Source: Chelonoidis abingdonii (Eukaryota > Chordata > Testudines > Testudinidae). From it: DNA of 64,000 nt. The DNA is taken from contig NC_133774.1 in NCBI RefSeq assembly GCF_003597395.2, positions 41,134,854 through 41,198,853 of the forward strand, written 5' to 3'. Below, piece by piece: positions 48,116-59,637 of the stretch (positions are counted from its first letter, which is position 1; every line of letters begins with the position of its first letter). The notes below the pieces were generated by a model. It saw only the letters and a list, made by a program, of their open reading frames with translations. It was not told where the DNA came from and made no database searches. Position numbers and translations under genes: made by a program.

Positions 48116-48330
48116 TTTAGAGGAACAAGATGGATGAGGTAATATCTCTTCTTAGACCAACTTCTGTTGGTAAAAGAGACAAGCTTTTAATCTAAACAGA
48201 GCTCTTCTTCGGTGTAGCTCAAAAGCGTCTCTTTTTCACCACCAGAAGTTGGTCCAATAAAAGATATTACCTCACCCACCTTTTCTCTCTCATATCCTAA
48301 GACCAACAGGCTGCAACAACACTGCAAACA
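48116..48330. repeat. Palindromic interspersed repeat
   Basis: The left part 'gatgaggtaatatctcttcttagaccaacttctg' (48132-48165) is the reverse complement of the right part 'cagaagttggtccaataaaagatattacctcacc' (48244-48277), with mismatches, around a loop containing 'agacaagctttt' and 'gagctcttcttcggtg'. I know the arms from many reptile sequences but not the superfamily. A half copy is at 47050-47185. Confidence 0.7.
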
Positions 48331-48834
48331 GAAATTCTTTCAGTAGTAAAGAACTGTCAACTTTAGTTCCTCACCATTAGTGCTGGCCTGCCCACAGTGA
48401 AAAGAACTTTACTGAGATCATCTGCAGTTTAAGTACTTTTTTAGTATCAAGTAATAGCTTGATCCCATCAGAAGCCTAGTTTCTGAATAAAGCCTCCATA
48501 GTTTCTGAATAAAGCCTGTAAGATAGTGTCTCCCACAAACTGGAGGATCCCAAGAGAGCTTTGAATGCTCTGGAAATCACACAGGAATACCCTGCTCCTT
48601 TGGAGGAAATAAAGCTTTTTGGCTTCTTGCCACTATGATCCATTCTCTTACAATTGTTGAAGTTTACGGCTTCATATTTGCTCACTCTAGAAGCCAAGCA
48701 TCTAGCACCTCAGCTAGCATCCATCTGGAGCAGAAGGGCTATAGCCAGCGTTAGTCGGAGCAGCTCCTCATAGAATATCAGTGTAATAATGAGCAAGTAC
48801 ATTTGGCAATCCAGTTTTGGAAATGACAAAAGGA

Positions 48835-49001
48835 AAACTGTGCCTCTCTACTCTGCAGGATCCTTTGAGCAAGTCAGCAAACTAGCAGATAAAGAGAAAA
48901 TATTTGACATAATTTAGAATTTCAAAAAACCTTGGACACAAAGGGCTATTAAGGAACTTAAATTGTGAGGTGAGAGGTAAAACTCTGTCTCTGGTTACAA
49001 G
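48835..49001 (+). mobile_element. CR1 LINE, left part (split by the hAT foldback)
   Basis: Translation gives a CR1-like stretch 'KEKIFDIIxNFKKPWTQRAIKELK'. The copy resumes at 50640 with 'EANEEAENKERISGQF' and an RT-like 'INRGVP..SVSESVFNIFINN' stretch, so one CR1 copy was interrupted by the element at 49002-50639. Confidence 0.65.
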
Positions 49002-50639
49002 TAGGGCTGCTGATCAATTGCAGTTAACTCAGGTGATTAACTCAAAAAAATTAACTGATTAAAAAAATTAATTGCAATTAATTGCACTGTTAAACAATAG
49101 AATATCAATTGAAATTTATTAAATATTTTTGGATGTTTTTCTACATTTTCAGATATATTGATTTCTATTACCACACAGAATACAAAGTGTACAGTGTTCA
49201 CTCTATATTATTTTTATTACAAATATTTGCACTGTAAAAATGATAAAAGAAATAGTATTTTTCAGTTCACCTCATACAAGTACTGTAGTGCAATCTCTTT
49301 ATCATGGAAGTGTAACTTACAAATGTAGATTTTTTTTGTTACATAACTGCACTCAAAAACGAAAACAATGTAAAACTTCAGAACCTACAAGTCCACTCAG
49401 TCCTACTTCTTGTTCAGCCAATTGCTAAGATAAACAAGTTTGTTTATATTTCTGGAGATACTGCTGCCTGCTTCTTTATTTAAAATGTCACCTGGAAGTG
49501 AGAACAGGCATCTGCATGGCACTTTTGTAGCCGGCCTTGCAAGGTATTTACATGCCAGATATGCTAAACATTCATATGGCCCCTTCATGCTTCGGCTACC
49601 GTTCCAGAGGACATACTTCCATGCTGCTGATGCTCATTAAAAAAAAATGCGTTAAATAAATTTGTGAGTGACCTCCTTGGGGAGATTGTATGTCTCCTGT
49701 TCTGTTTTACCTGCATTCTGCCATATATTTCATGTTATAGCAGTCTTGGATGATGACCCAGACATGTACTTTTAAAGAACATTTCACAGTAGATTTGACA
49801 AAACACAATGAAGTACCAATGTGAGATTCTGAAGGATAATACAGCATGTACCCACGTTTAGAGAATTGAAGTGCCTTCCAAAAATCTGAGAGGATGAAGT
49901 GTGGAACATGCTTTCAGAAGTCTTAAAAGAGCAACACTCTGATTGTGGAAACTACAGAACCCGAACACCAAAAAAGAAAATTAACCTTCTGCTGGTGCAT
50001 CTGACTCAGATAATGCAAATGAACATGCATTTGTCTGCTCTGCTTTGGGTCGTTATCGAGCAGAAACCCGTCATCATGCTAATTCTTAAATGAGTGGTTG
50101 AAGCACAAAGGGACATATGAAGCTTTAGTGCATCTGGCATGTAAATATCTTGCAATGCCCGCTACAACCGTGCCATGTGAATGCCTGTTCTCACTTTCAG
50201 GTGACATTGTAAACTAGACGTGGGCAGTATTATCTCCTGCAAATTGTAACCAAACTTGTTTGTCTGAGCGATTGGCTGAAGTAGGACTGAGTGGACTTGT
50301 AGGTTCTAAAGTTTTACATTGTTTTATTTTTGGATGTAGTTATTTTTTGTACATAATTCTACATTTGTAAGTTCAACTTTCATTATAAAGAGATTTCACT
50401 ACAGTACTTATATTAGGTGAATTGAAATATACTATTTCTTTTGCTTTTTACAGTGCAAATATTTGTAATAAAAAATAAATATAAAGTAAGCACCTGCACA
50501 TTTTGTATTCTGTGTTGTAATTGAAATCAATATATTTGAAAATGTAGAAACATCCAAAATATTTAAATAAATGGTATTTTATTATTGCTTAACAGCGTGA
50601 TTTATTGTGATTAATTTTTTTAATTGCTTGACAGCCCTA
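49002..50639. mobile_element. hAT foldback element, 1.6 kb, with 8-bp target duplication
   Basis: The ends tagggctgctgatcaattgc and (aattgcttgacagcccta) are inverted; the flanks gttacaag (48994-49001) and gttagaag (50640-50647) match at seven of eight bases. The left arm is antisense to a hAT transposase C-terminus: minus frame 49403-49588 reads LACKYLARPATKVPCRCLFS then LPGDILNK. The right arm carries the same region in sense (50108-50216, 'LACKYLAMPATTVPCECLFS' with SGDIVN). The centre (49660-50100) is single-copy transposase sequence. The whole is thus an inverted duplication of the transposase 3' half. It cannot encode a full transposase. Confidence 0.9.
49850..50230 (+). pseudogene. hAT transposase C-terminal remnant
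   Basis: Inside the foldback element. Pieces in shifting frames include 'LPKIxERMKCGTCFQKS'-like text, 'PKKKINLLLVHLTQ' (49970-50012) and the hAT dimerisation segment 'EWLKHKGTYEALVHLACKYL' (50092-50150) with the following 'AMPATTVPCECLFSLSGDIV'. The N-terminal BED finger and most of the RNase H-like catalytic core are missing. Stops and frameshifts abound. Confidence 0.75.
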
Positions 50640-50960
50640 GTTAGAAGCTAATGAAGAGGCAGAAAACAAAGAGAGAATAAGTGGTCAGTTTTTAACATGA
50701 CAGAAGATTAATAGAGGGGTGCCTTAAGATTCTGTATCAGAATCAGTGTTTAATATCTTCATTAATAATTTAGAATAGAGGATGAACAGTAAGGCAGCAA
50801 AATTTGCAAACATCATAGGAATTTTCAAGAATCTTAATCAAGTTAGGTGAATAGGCTACACAATGGTACATGAAACTCAGTGTTGGAAAATGCTCGTGTT
50901 ACAGGAGTTGTAACAGTTACGTGTTTCAAAGGAGTTGAAATCAAGTCCTCACCTGTGCCT
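50640..50960 (+). mobile_element. CR1 LINE, right part
   Basis: Continues the CR1 copy at 48835 after the hAT insertion. 'aagtggtcagtttttaacatgacagaagattaatagaggggtgcc' precedes an RT-like 'VFNIFINNLE' (50749-50778) and 'KAAKFA' (50793-50810). Strongly decayed. Confidence 0.65.
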
Positions 50961-51850
50961 AATTTTCCTTGCATATTTGTAACCCAGAGATCAAGTTGCT
51001 GAGACAGAGCAAGCCCTCCTATTGTCAGGAGTGTGGGGACAGAGCCCTGATGAATGGTGGGTTGGAAAAGCCCTTCTAGGATAGTTCTCTGTGGAGAGGG
51101 AGCTGGGAACAGAGATCGGCTGATGAGGCCTGAGGAAGGGCTTGAAGGAGACTGCCTCCTAAGACGTGGCCATGGGAAGAAATGAAACAGGGCAGTTTTG
51201 GGGTTAGGGCAAAGAACTGCTCTGTGGTTTAGGATCCCAGAGCCAGGTTCCTAGTAAAGCGAGGGGCATGAGCCAACTCTGATAACTAGAGATGCTGTTG
51301 AAACCCTGTGGTGGGAGGCTGAAGATATTTGAGCCCTGGTAAAGCAAGAAAGGATTATAGCTATGCCTAGACTAAACAGGATAGGAAGGTTATGTGGACC
51401 CAGAGAAGAGAGCAATGCCCAGTAAAGGGAAAGAGACTGCTTTGCCCAAGGAAGGCGACGTTCTGTTGGTGGAGCCCCTGCACCGGCCAAGGAATGTTGG
51501 ACAGTTACTTTGTGGTTTGGCTTTTTATTTACCCCAGAAGAGGAGGAGATTTCATCTGGCCAGAGGGCCAAGTCACCCCACCAGCTTGGAAAAGACAGGC
51601 TTCCTCAAGGAAACTCAGGCATGGCAGCATAGCTGTTGGAGAGGTGAACTACACCCACACAGCTGTCTACTGCAGGAGAGACTGACTGGATTTACTCTAT
51701 ACAGATGTATGGATTCTAAATTAACTGCAGCCACTCCGTATGTAGGAATTGCGATGGTGCTCATAGACAGAGACATAGGGGAGAAAGGTAGGCTCCTTTT
51801 GCCTTCTTCTCCTTAGACCTTACTGCAAGACCAGGCACAACTGAGCCCTT
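50961..51850. other. GC-richer block, unassigned
   Basis: Purine-rich sequence ('gacagagcccttgatgaatgg', 'ggagctgggaacagaga') with overlapping open frames on + (51392-51816) and - (51251-51571). They shadow one another and lack domains. It may be a decayed LTR or MITE interior, but paired ends were not found. Confidence 0.3.
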
Positions 51851-51889
51851 TTTTAACAATGTTTCCTGGGAAGGTTCAGAGTCTATGAC

Positions 51890-51990
51890 CCTGATCCTCA
51901 AAGACTTATGCATGTGCTTAACTTTACACACTGTGAGTCATCCCACTGACTCTAATGAGACTACTTAAATCTTTGCAGGAACAAGGCCTA
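51890..51990. repeat. Fragment of a palindromic reptilian repeat
   Basis: 'ctgatcctcaaagacttatgcatgtgcttaactttacacactgtgagtcatcccactgactctaatgagactactt...ctttgcaggaacaaggcc' is one arm and part of the second of a hairpin repeat whose consensus I recall as 'cttatgcacatgcttaactttacgcacgtgagtagtcccattg'. Confidence 0.6.
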
Positions 51991-54170
51991 TATTTGTGAC
52001 AAGTGACACAGTTGTGGCTAAAGGTTTAAGGCACTACCTCTGGGCTCAAATATTAATTCATTTCACTGATGAAATGCATGTAATAGTCTTTGCCTGAGTT
52101 CTTAGATTACTCACATGGCAAAAAGCACAAAGTTTTAGTTCAGAACAGGCCCACACCTAGAATAGCAGAAGAGCTTCTGGGAATGCTTTGATGTATGGAC
52201 ATTGGCAGAGTTTCATGGGAATGTGTTCACAGCATCTACTCCCACTATATCTGGTATATGAGCTCCTTATTTTCGTAAGCACGAAAAGTCACTCACTAAA
52301 TTAGAATATAATGTGTTACTACCAATAAAGAATCAACAAAAGTAATCTGGTTTAATTTACACTGTATAAATCAGATATAAATAGTAAGAGGTAAAATGAC
52401 AGAAAGTAGCTTTAGAATCAGACTTACGTTATTCCAGTCTGTCATTTTATTAGCATTCTTATGTTCCATTAAATTTTATAGAAGATTTGAAAGTAGCAGA
52501 GCATATCAGAGTATTTTGTTTTAATATTTTATTCTGAACTTCTTTCATTATTTACTGTAATGTATTTCAGGATGCTGTTTCTGATTCCTACACTGTGTTA
52601 AATTGGTATTTCACCACTTGCCATATTCAAAAGGTTTAAGACATTCATTAATTTTGCAATACTTCTACCTTTCCATGTACAGTTCTTAAGCCAGTGTTAC
52701 ATGTATCATTAATTGCCTGTTGATGTTATAATAATAAGAATAATTTACATAATTGGTCCAAAGTATCAACCAAACCAAACTTGTTAATCTGTACTGAAAT
52801 CCACGTGAGTCTGAGGGTGCATAGAAAACAATGTCAATATTCTATACAGTCATCACTGTTAACTGAGGTAGCAAGACAAACAGAATGTGCCACAAATACA
52901 GACATGTTTTGCGAAGATCCAACTCAATGGAGCTAACAGAAAATGGCTACAAAGACAGGAATATTTATTATTTACTTGGACCATCACAAGAGAAATCAAA
53001 CATTGTTTACTGAAAATCGGGAAAAGATATTTGTAATGGTGTGACTTGGCTGCTCTGAAAACTGTGCAAGTTTGCTGATATGGCTCCACCTATACACCTC
53101 AGCCTTGATTTACAATATCCCTGCTTCTCCAGTTCTGGATGATATGCAGTAGTCTGTGAGAATTTAGTTGAAACCGCCAAACACGCTTCTTTTGTCACTT
53201 ATGATAAGATTAGAGGTTAAGCTTGTGTTGGTGATGGGTACAGTCAGACTGTGTAAACCTCTTGCTCCCATTGGCTGGCAAGGAACTGCATGAGTAGTCC
53301 CAGTGAAATCTGCTATGAGAGTAAGCTGGGTTCTCTTCCTTCTTGTGCATCATCCACACAGTAGTTTACTAAATTCCAATTAGTTAAAATCATGAGAACC
53401 CACTGAAGAGAATGGGATTACACAGGTGATTCTGGGGGACATAATTTGAGGACAATTGGGTACTAGTTGTCACTGAGGGTCTAGTGTAGCTTGTAGAATC
53501 CTTATTAGTGCTGATGTTCAAGAAGGAAAGAACCCACTTAAGCCTTAGATCCCCAAGGCAGGTTGTAGGGTTGGCAGTTAGAAACTTAGGAAGGGATTTT
53601 CAAAAGCTTCCAATATATTCCTAGCTCTCAGGTCCCTCTGGAATCAATGGTAAATGTTTGTTTTTTACTTGTAAACAAAACACATTTGGTTGGAAATTGG
53701 GACAATTAAGCAGGGACCCCACAATGCCACTTTTATAGAGTCAATTCTCAGCATAGAATTGCACGTTAGACACTGCATTTCCAAAACAACAAATCTTTGT
53801 TCTCAGATCTGTGGTTTTACTGTGTAGCTTGTGTTCGGGTAGTTTGAGCGCTCCCCCGTCAGAAAGTAAATGCAGCCAGCAGAAGGGATTCATGAGTAGG
53901 AATTTGAGAGGAATGGGCTGAGGAAAGTGAGAAGAAAGTAGAGTATGTGGGGCCTGGAGAAATAAATAAGAGGGAACAAGCAAATTGATGGAAATGAGAG
54001 AAAAGGAAATTTGAACACAGACAAGAAAAGAATGAAAATTGAGATACAGAAAAGATTAAAAGAAATACAAAAGAGTGAGGTTCAAGAAAAGACAGAGACA
54101 ACTACATTATGGTAAGATGTGTTAAATACATGTTTGTACTTGTTCGTCGTCGTTTCAGGGACAGGTGTCA
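51991..54170. other. Intergenic, no feature seen
   Basis: AT-rich unique-looking sequence. Minus-strand frames at 52859, 53007, 53741 and 53859 have no recognisable domain; the last is a composition artefact of an A/G-rich + strand. Confidence 0.45.
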
Positions 54171-54174
54171 AGGA

Positions 54175-54350
54175 TGTAGACCAAGATTTTCAAAGCTGGG
54201 TGGCAAAGTAAAGTTCTGGGTCCATGTTTAAGCACCTAAATGAGTAGTCTGGTTTTCAGAAGTCAGTGGCATTTATATAGGTGCCTAAATATGGATTTAG
54301 AAGCCTTACTTTAGGCACCCAGTTTGAAAAACTTGGCCTTGATCTGCAAA
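54175..54350. repeat. Interspersed repeat, 'gatttttaggtgcctaaat' type
   Basis: 'gattttcaaagctgggtggc', 'gtttaagcacctaaatgagt', 'ggttttcagaagtcagtggc', 'ataggtgcctaaatatggat' and 'aggcacccagtttgaaaaac' follow the pattern of the reptilian repeat also seen at 36325-36420 and, in short, at 63258-63285. Confidence 0.55.
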
Positions 54351-54384
54351 GTTTATTTGAATCAAAAAACAGTCAATTATTATA

Positions 54385-55325
54385 ATAGAAGCATAGGACT
54401 GAAAGAGACCTTGAGAGGTCATCTAGTGCAGTCCCTGGCACTCATGGCAGGACTAAGCATTATCTAGACTATCCCTGACAGATATTTGTCTAACCTGCTC
54501 TTAAAAATCTCCAATGATGGAGATTCCACAACTTCCCTAGGTAATTTATTCCAATGCTTAACCACCCTGACAGTTAGGAAACTTTTCCTAATGTCCAACC
54601 TAAACTGCCCTTGCTGCAATTTAAGCCCATTGCTACTTGTCCTGTCCTCAGAGTTTAAGAACAATTTTTCTCCCTCCTCCTCATAACAACCTTTTATGTA
54701 CTTGAAAACTGTTATCCTGTCCCCTCTGTCTTCTTTTTTCTACACTAAACAAACCCTATTTTTTAAAATCTTCCCTCAAAGTTCATGTTTTCTAGACCTT
54801 TAATCCTTTTTATTGCTTGTCTCTGGACTTTCTCCAATTTGTCCACATCTTTCCTGAAATGTAGTGCCCAGAACTGGACACAATACTCCAGCTGAGGTCT
54901 AATCAGCACCGAGTAGAGCAGAATTACTTCTTGTGTCTTCCTCACAACACTGCTGCTAATACATCCCAGAATGATGTTTGCTTTTTTTTGTAAGTTTTAC
55001 ACTGTTGACTCCTATTTAGCTTGTGATCTGCTATGGTCCCCAGATCCCTTGCTCCTTCATCGACAGTTATTTCCAATTTTGTTTGTGTGCAGCTGATTGT
55101 CCCTTTCTAAAAGGAGTACTTTGCATTTGCCCTTATTGAATTTCATCCTCTCTACTTCAGCCCATTTCTCCAGATCATTTTGAATTTTAATCTGATCCTC
55201 CAAAGCACTTGGAACCCCTCCCATCTTGGTATTGTCTACCAGCTTTACAAGTGTACTCTCTATTCCATTATCTAAATCATTGATGAAGATATTGAAGAGA
55301 ACCAGACCAAGAACTGATCCCTTCC
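54385..55325 (-). mobile_element. CR1 LINE, long antisense copy
   Basis: The + strand starts with the CR1 3' end in antisense ('agcataggactgaaagagac', 'gagaggtcatctagtgcagt'). The minus strand encodes SVLGLVLFNIFINDLD near 55320-55270 (RT motif B region), VILLYSVLIRPQLEYCVQFW (54930-54870), EKVQRQAIKRIKGLEN, and VVKHWNKLPREVVESPSLEI then FKSRLDKYL (54566-54476). About 940 bases are kept; the catalytic core and 5' part are missing, and stops are present. It is the best preserved antisense CR1 in the window. Confidence 0.92.
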
Positions 55326-57500
55326 CTTCTCTTGTTTTTCCTTTTAAACACAGAAACTGGGTGGTGGAACTTTAATCTCTAGAGCTGTTCGTCCATCACC
55401 TTTAAGTTTTTTAATTGAATTTAATGTTTGTGTGTTACTTTACACTGTCTTTTTTTTACTGAAAAATACCATATTATTCTAAAAATCTAAGCTACTTTCC
55501 ACTGCAAGTAGTTGTGTTTATACTTGAAAATGTCAATAAAATATTTCGGTAATAAAAACCTACATAACTCAAATAGTTCAAACATGTCTATGTTAATATA
55601 GGACGCTCTCCCTGTATGCAGTTTCCTAGTCAAATTGAAGTTCTAACTCATCTTGGTTTTCCAATAAAACTACAAGTGAGTGCCCATAAATATGATAGCT
55701 TAGTCCAAACAAAAATCTATTCTGTCTCGGGGCACAGTTTAAAATAAAAAGGTTATGGCATTATGTAACAAATCATATTGTGGCTAAAACACACTGTCAC
55801 TGAAAGAAGTATTGGCAGACATAACCAAACAAAATACTGTATGACTCTGAGGTATCCTTTTCTGTTTGTTCTCTAGCCTGTGGTGTATGATATGGGAAGC
55901 TTGGTAATGCATAGATATTTAGGAGTCAAAGGATTTGTATGACAAAGAATTGCTGGGGAGGAAAATGCCAAGTCCTTTATATTTATCTCAACCTACCTCT
56001 CTTGGTCTCCTTTATAATCTTTAATACTTTTAATTTTAAAAAAAAGTTTAGGGCTGAATTATGGCAACTTCAGCTTGAATAAATTAGATGGAGAGAAGTT
56101 ACAGGATTCAGCCATCATTCAGCTGCTGGGCTCCGCTGTGTAAGGGAGGGGTGCGACTGGCTGTTACTCCCAACAGCATAAGGGGCAGCAGAAAGTGGTC
56201 AGAAGGGTTATTGAGACAGCAGCAGGATCAGAGCCATGCCCCAGGCTTACTATCAGCTCTGGGCAGTGCTGTGGCTGCACATATTATACATCTCTCAGAA
56301 CTCCTGCCCCTCAGGATTTAGGGATGTTGTGCATTTCAAAGACATAACGCCTCCAGGCACCAACACAGCCTCTAAAGAAGCTTAATTGTTTACCAGGCCC
56401 CATGGGAGCAAGAGAGAGAGTGATGTGACATAAGATATGTATACAGAGGGATAAAAGATCCACGGCATGGCCATGGCTGGCCAGAATCAGATGACTGAGG
56501 CTCACAGACTGCGGGGCTAAAAATCAGGTCCCAGAGCTAGGGCTTCAGCCGGAGCATCAACACAGTGATTTTTCAGCATGGAAGCCCAAGCCCAAGTCAG
56601 CTGACCTGTGCCAGCTGTGTGGTATTTTATCCCTGTGTAGAGAGAGGTTCAGATGGTGCAGAGGGAAATACTGTTCCTTCTTTTACTGTTATCCTTGTCC
56701 ATGACTGTATCTCATCCCTTATCATAGTTCTTATTTGTAATGTGCTTTTGTGTATCTTTGCCTCTCTTACTCCATTGATCTTCTGCCATATCAAAGTGTT
56801 CATATTATCATTTCAGTAAAATGCCATAGATAACATTACACAATGCAAGACTCTTTTCTACTATATGATGCCTTGCTTCTTATTCTGTAGAATATGACAT
56901 TGTAGGATAAGAGAAGTAGAGTGAGGCACCTGTTAACTTGTGAATTCCTACATAATATGTCACAATATAACAAAGTATCACCCACGATGTCCACTGCAAA
57001 TATCTGAAATACAGAGACCAGTTCCGCTCTTAGTTACATCAGTATAATTGAGAGTAAAGTATAGAACACCGTAGATGTGTCTGAGTCATTGGGTGTGAGC
57101 GATCTATATTTGTCTTGTGATGTATCACGAAACATCTCGTAAATACTACAGCAATAACCAAATTGATTAGAAAGAGATTAACGTTGGAGGCCTAAAGTTG
57201 CTGTTCACAAACAGGCAAAACTCCCCCTAAAAATAGAGGGAGTTTTTTCTTGTGTGAAGATTGCTGCCTTGGCTACCAAAATGGTGAAGGAGAGAAGCAG
57301 TGTAAGTGAGATGGTTATAGGATTTGCTAGGTAAGAGTACTCATGGGGGAGGAAAAATAATTCATTCACTGTAATTAGTTGTAACAGAAGTTTAGATACC
57401 CAAAATATGCAGTAGTGTTTCCCTATCTTGATAAATGATAGCACTTTGTGTAGTATGGGATATTCTTGAACAGGGATTGACAATTACTGTAACATATGCC
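55326..57500. other. Intergenic, no feature seen
   Basis: AT-rich sequence. A weak phrase at 57020-57065 ('agttccgctcttagttacatcagtataatt') resembles a reptilian repeat. Open frames (56088, 56311, 56565, 57205) lack recognisable domains. Confidence 0.45.
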
Positions 57501-57529
57501 TCATTGGTTTTGTTACATTCACAGATGGG

Positions 57530-58060
57530 GCAAGCGCTGCACTCAGACTAGAACCTTTAGCCGGTCAGAGACCAGGATGTGGGCAGTTGTGCTTAGTAGC
57601 TGGAGCAGGAATCAGCCGCCAGAGCCGAAGGTCAGAGCTGGAGTCAGAAGTCAGGATTTGGAGCAGAGGGTCAGAACCAAAGTCAGGGACCAGATACCAG
57701 AGCCAAGGGTCAAAGCTGAAGTCTGGAATTGAAGCCATGGATCAGAGCTGAGTTACCTGGAGAGATTCAGGGGGCAAGGCAGAAGCAGGCAGGAGTTGTC
57801 ACAGCCATGGGCAAATGCTTTGAGCAGCCATTGCACTGCTGCTGGAGTTAGGAGCTTGTCTGCTGACTTCCCACCAGACAGGAGGTGTAGCCACTACACG
57901 CCAGCTGCACTTGTTAGGTTGCCTGGAGACTAGCTCTTCTGCAGGCCCTGATTTCTGGCACAGCCAGAACTCAAATTCCTCTTTCGAGGTGAATGGACAG
58001 TGCCATTCACCTTTGGAGTCATCTCGCCCTGGTACTGTATTGTACTACTTCTTTTCTCTT
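57530..58060. repeat. Degenerate repeat block with 'cagagccaagggtcaaagct' units
   Basis: At 57600-57745 short imperfect units recur: 'ccagagccgaaggtcagagc', 'tggagtcagaagtcaggatt', 'gaaccaaagtcagggaccag', 'ccagagccaagggtcaaagc'. The same units appear at 46440-46510. Surrounding GC-rich sequence to 58060 may belong to the same element, but ends were not found. The + frame 57496-57732 is the translation of these units. Confidence 0.5.
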
Positions 58061-59090
58061 CTATTAAAATAGAGACTGAATAGTACTTATGTTCTGCTAC
58101 TTTTAAAAAAATTCCATATTACAAAATATTTAGTTGTGAAATAGTGGCACAACAAATTGTCTCATGAAGATTTTATGGGCATGAGTTTGGGATGACTCCA
58201 TTATTCATGAGTAATCAAACTGCTCAATTAAAACAAATACTAATACAACCTTTGTGCAGCATACAACCAACATGCAAAATGTATATTTTAGAAATGTGTG
58301 AGAGTTTGAAACATTGGTATCAGGTGTATCCTTCTGCCCACGAAGCCACGTACCTTAGTTACCGTGGCCTTAAATGTACATGACAAAGGGAGAGAAATAG
58401 AATGTAATTTGTAAAGTTTCTTCTACAATATTTTCTCCCTCTAATAATATTGTGGCTTCAAGAACAGATGTCTTGTAGCCTTCCAGGGCTAGTAGCATAT
58501 GTTGTATGTCCCACAAGAAAGTCAATATTCTTCTATTTCTAGCCCAAATGACTCATGAGACATTGAATTTGGTTCAACACTGAATCTAGTGAGTTCTATA
58601 TAGGGCTTCAGACTAGAGTCATTTGGGGTGGGAAGGATGCGGGGGGGGGGAGAGAATTAATTATATGGTTTTTCAGTGTATCATATATATATATCCTTAT
58701 AACATATGTATAGCTTTAATACATACACTAGCATGTAACAAGTTGTATTTATCATGCATCTTGACTGCTTCATCTGAACTCTGCTCTCTACTCCATCTCC
58801 CTGGGACTGTCTAATATTCCAAACTTTTGAGCAGCTACAAACAGGCATGACTTCAAACAGAAAACCAGCCTGCCAGAGAAACATTTGCTTCTTTCACTAC
58901 AATGTGGAATTTCCCCCCAAATTATACCAGCTCATGGCCCAGGGTGGGGAATATTTAGGTCTGCACCAATGAAGGGACTAAGGGTAACCTTGACCCTTCA
59001 GGGCTTTATTTTATTGGGGATAGTCCCAAATTTCCAGCAGAGCCCAACACTTGCGTCTAGCTTTGAAAGATTCAGCAACGTTGGACCTTA
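58061..59090. other. Intergenic, no feature seen
   Basis: AT-rich with a G-run (58640-58650) and a (AT)n tract (58685-58694). No gene or recognised repeat. Confidence 0.45.
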
Positions 59091-59092
59091 AC

Positions 59093-59320
59093 ATTCATAG
59101 ACTCTAAGGTCAGAAGGGACTTTTATGATCATCTAGTCTGACGTCCTGCACGTCGGAGGCCACAGAACCTCACCCACCCACTTCTGAAATAGACTCCTAA
59201 CCTCTGACTGAGTTACTGAAGTCCTCAAATCATGGTGTAAAGACTTCAAGTTACAGAGAATTCATCATTTACACTCAAATAAACCTGCAAGTGACCCAGA
59301 ACCCATGCTGCAGAGGAAGG
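59093..59320 (-). mobile_element. CR1 LINE, 3' end in antisense
   Basis: The + strand reads 'cattcatagactctaaggtcagaagggact' and 'gatcatctagtctgacgtcctgcac', the antisense of the sauropsid CR1 3' end. The following 'cacagaacctcacccaccc' and 'gacttcaagttacagagaat' continue the 3' untranslated part. It is short and non-coding. Confidence 0.85.
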
Positions 59321-59637
59321 TTGACTTTTTAATGTGTCTAGAAAAGCAATTGTAGGTCATTTTTATAGGGCTTTTGGCTCTGTCTGAGGCAAATGGTGAC
59401 TAGTGCAGCTGGCATTACAGTATCCAATCCCTTTCTGAGTTTTGTTGAGTTCTTGGTCTCTTTGACTTCCACAGTTTAACTTCATGTTGTGTGAATAACT
59501 ATAAAATATACGGTTTATGCTCTGTAGCAACCACAGTAACATAAAAGGGGTTTCAGATTCAAAATGAAAAAGTTAGTCCCAAATCGTGTGCCAAAATCAG
59601 TCAAATGAGTGCTAATTAGCCAAGCAGTTGGTGGAGC

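Noticed and set aside
51251..51816. Overlapping frames of 97-140 codons on both strands
   Set aside because: No domain or conserved motif; they shadow one another in a GC-richer block.
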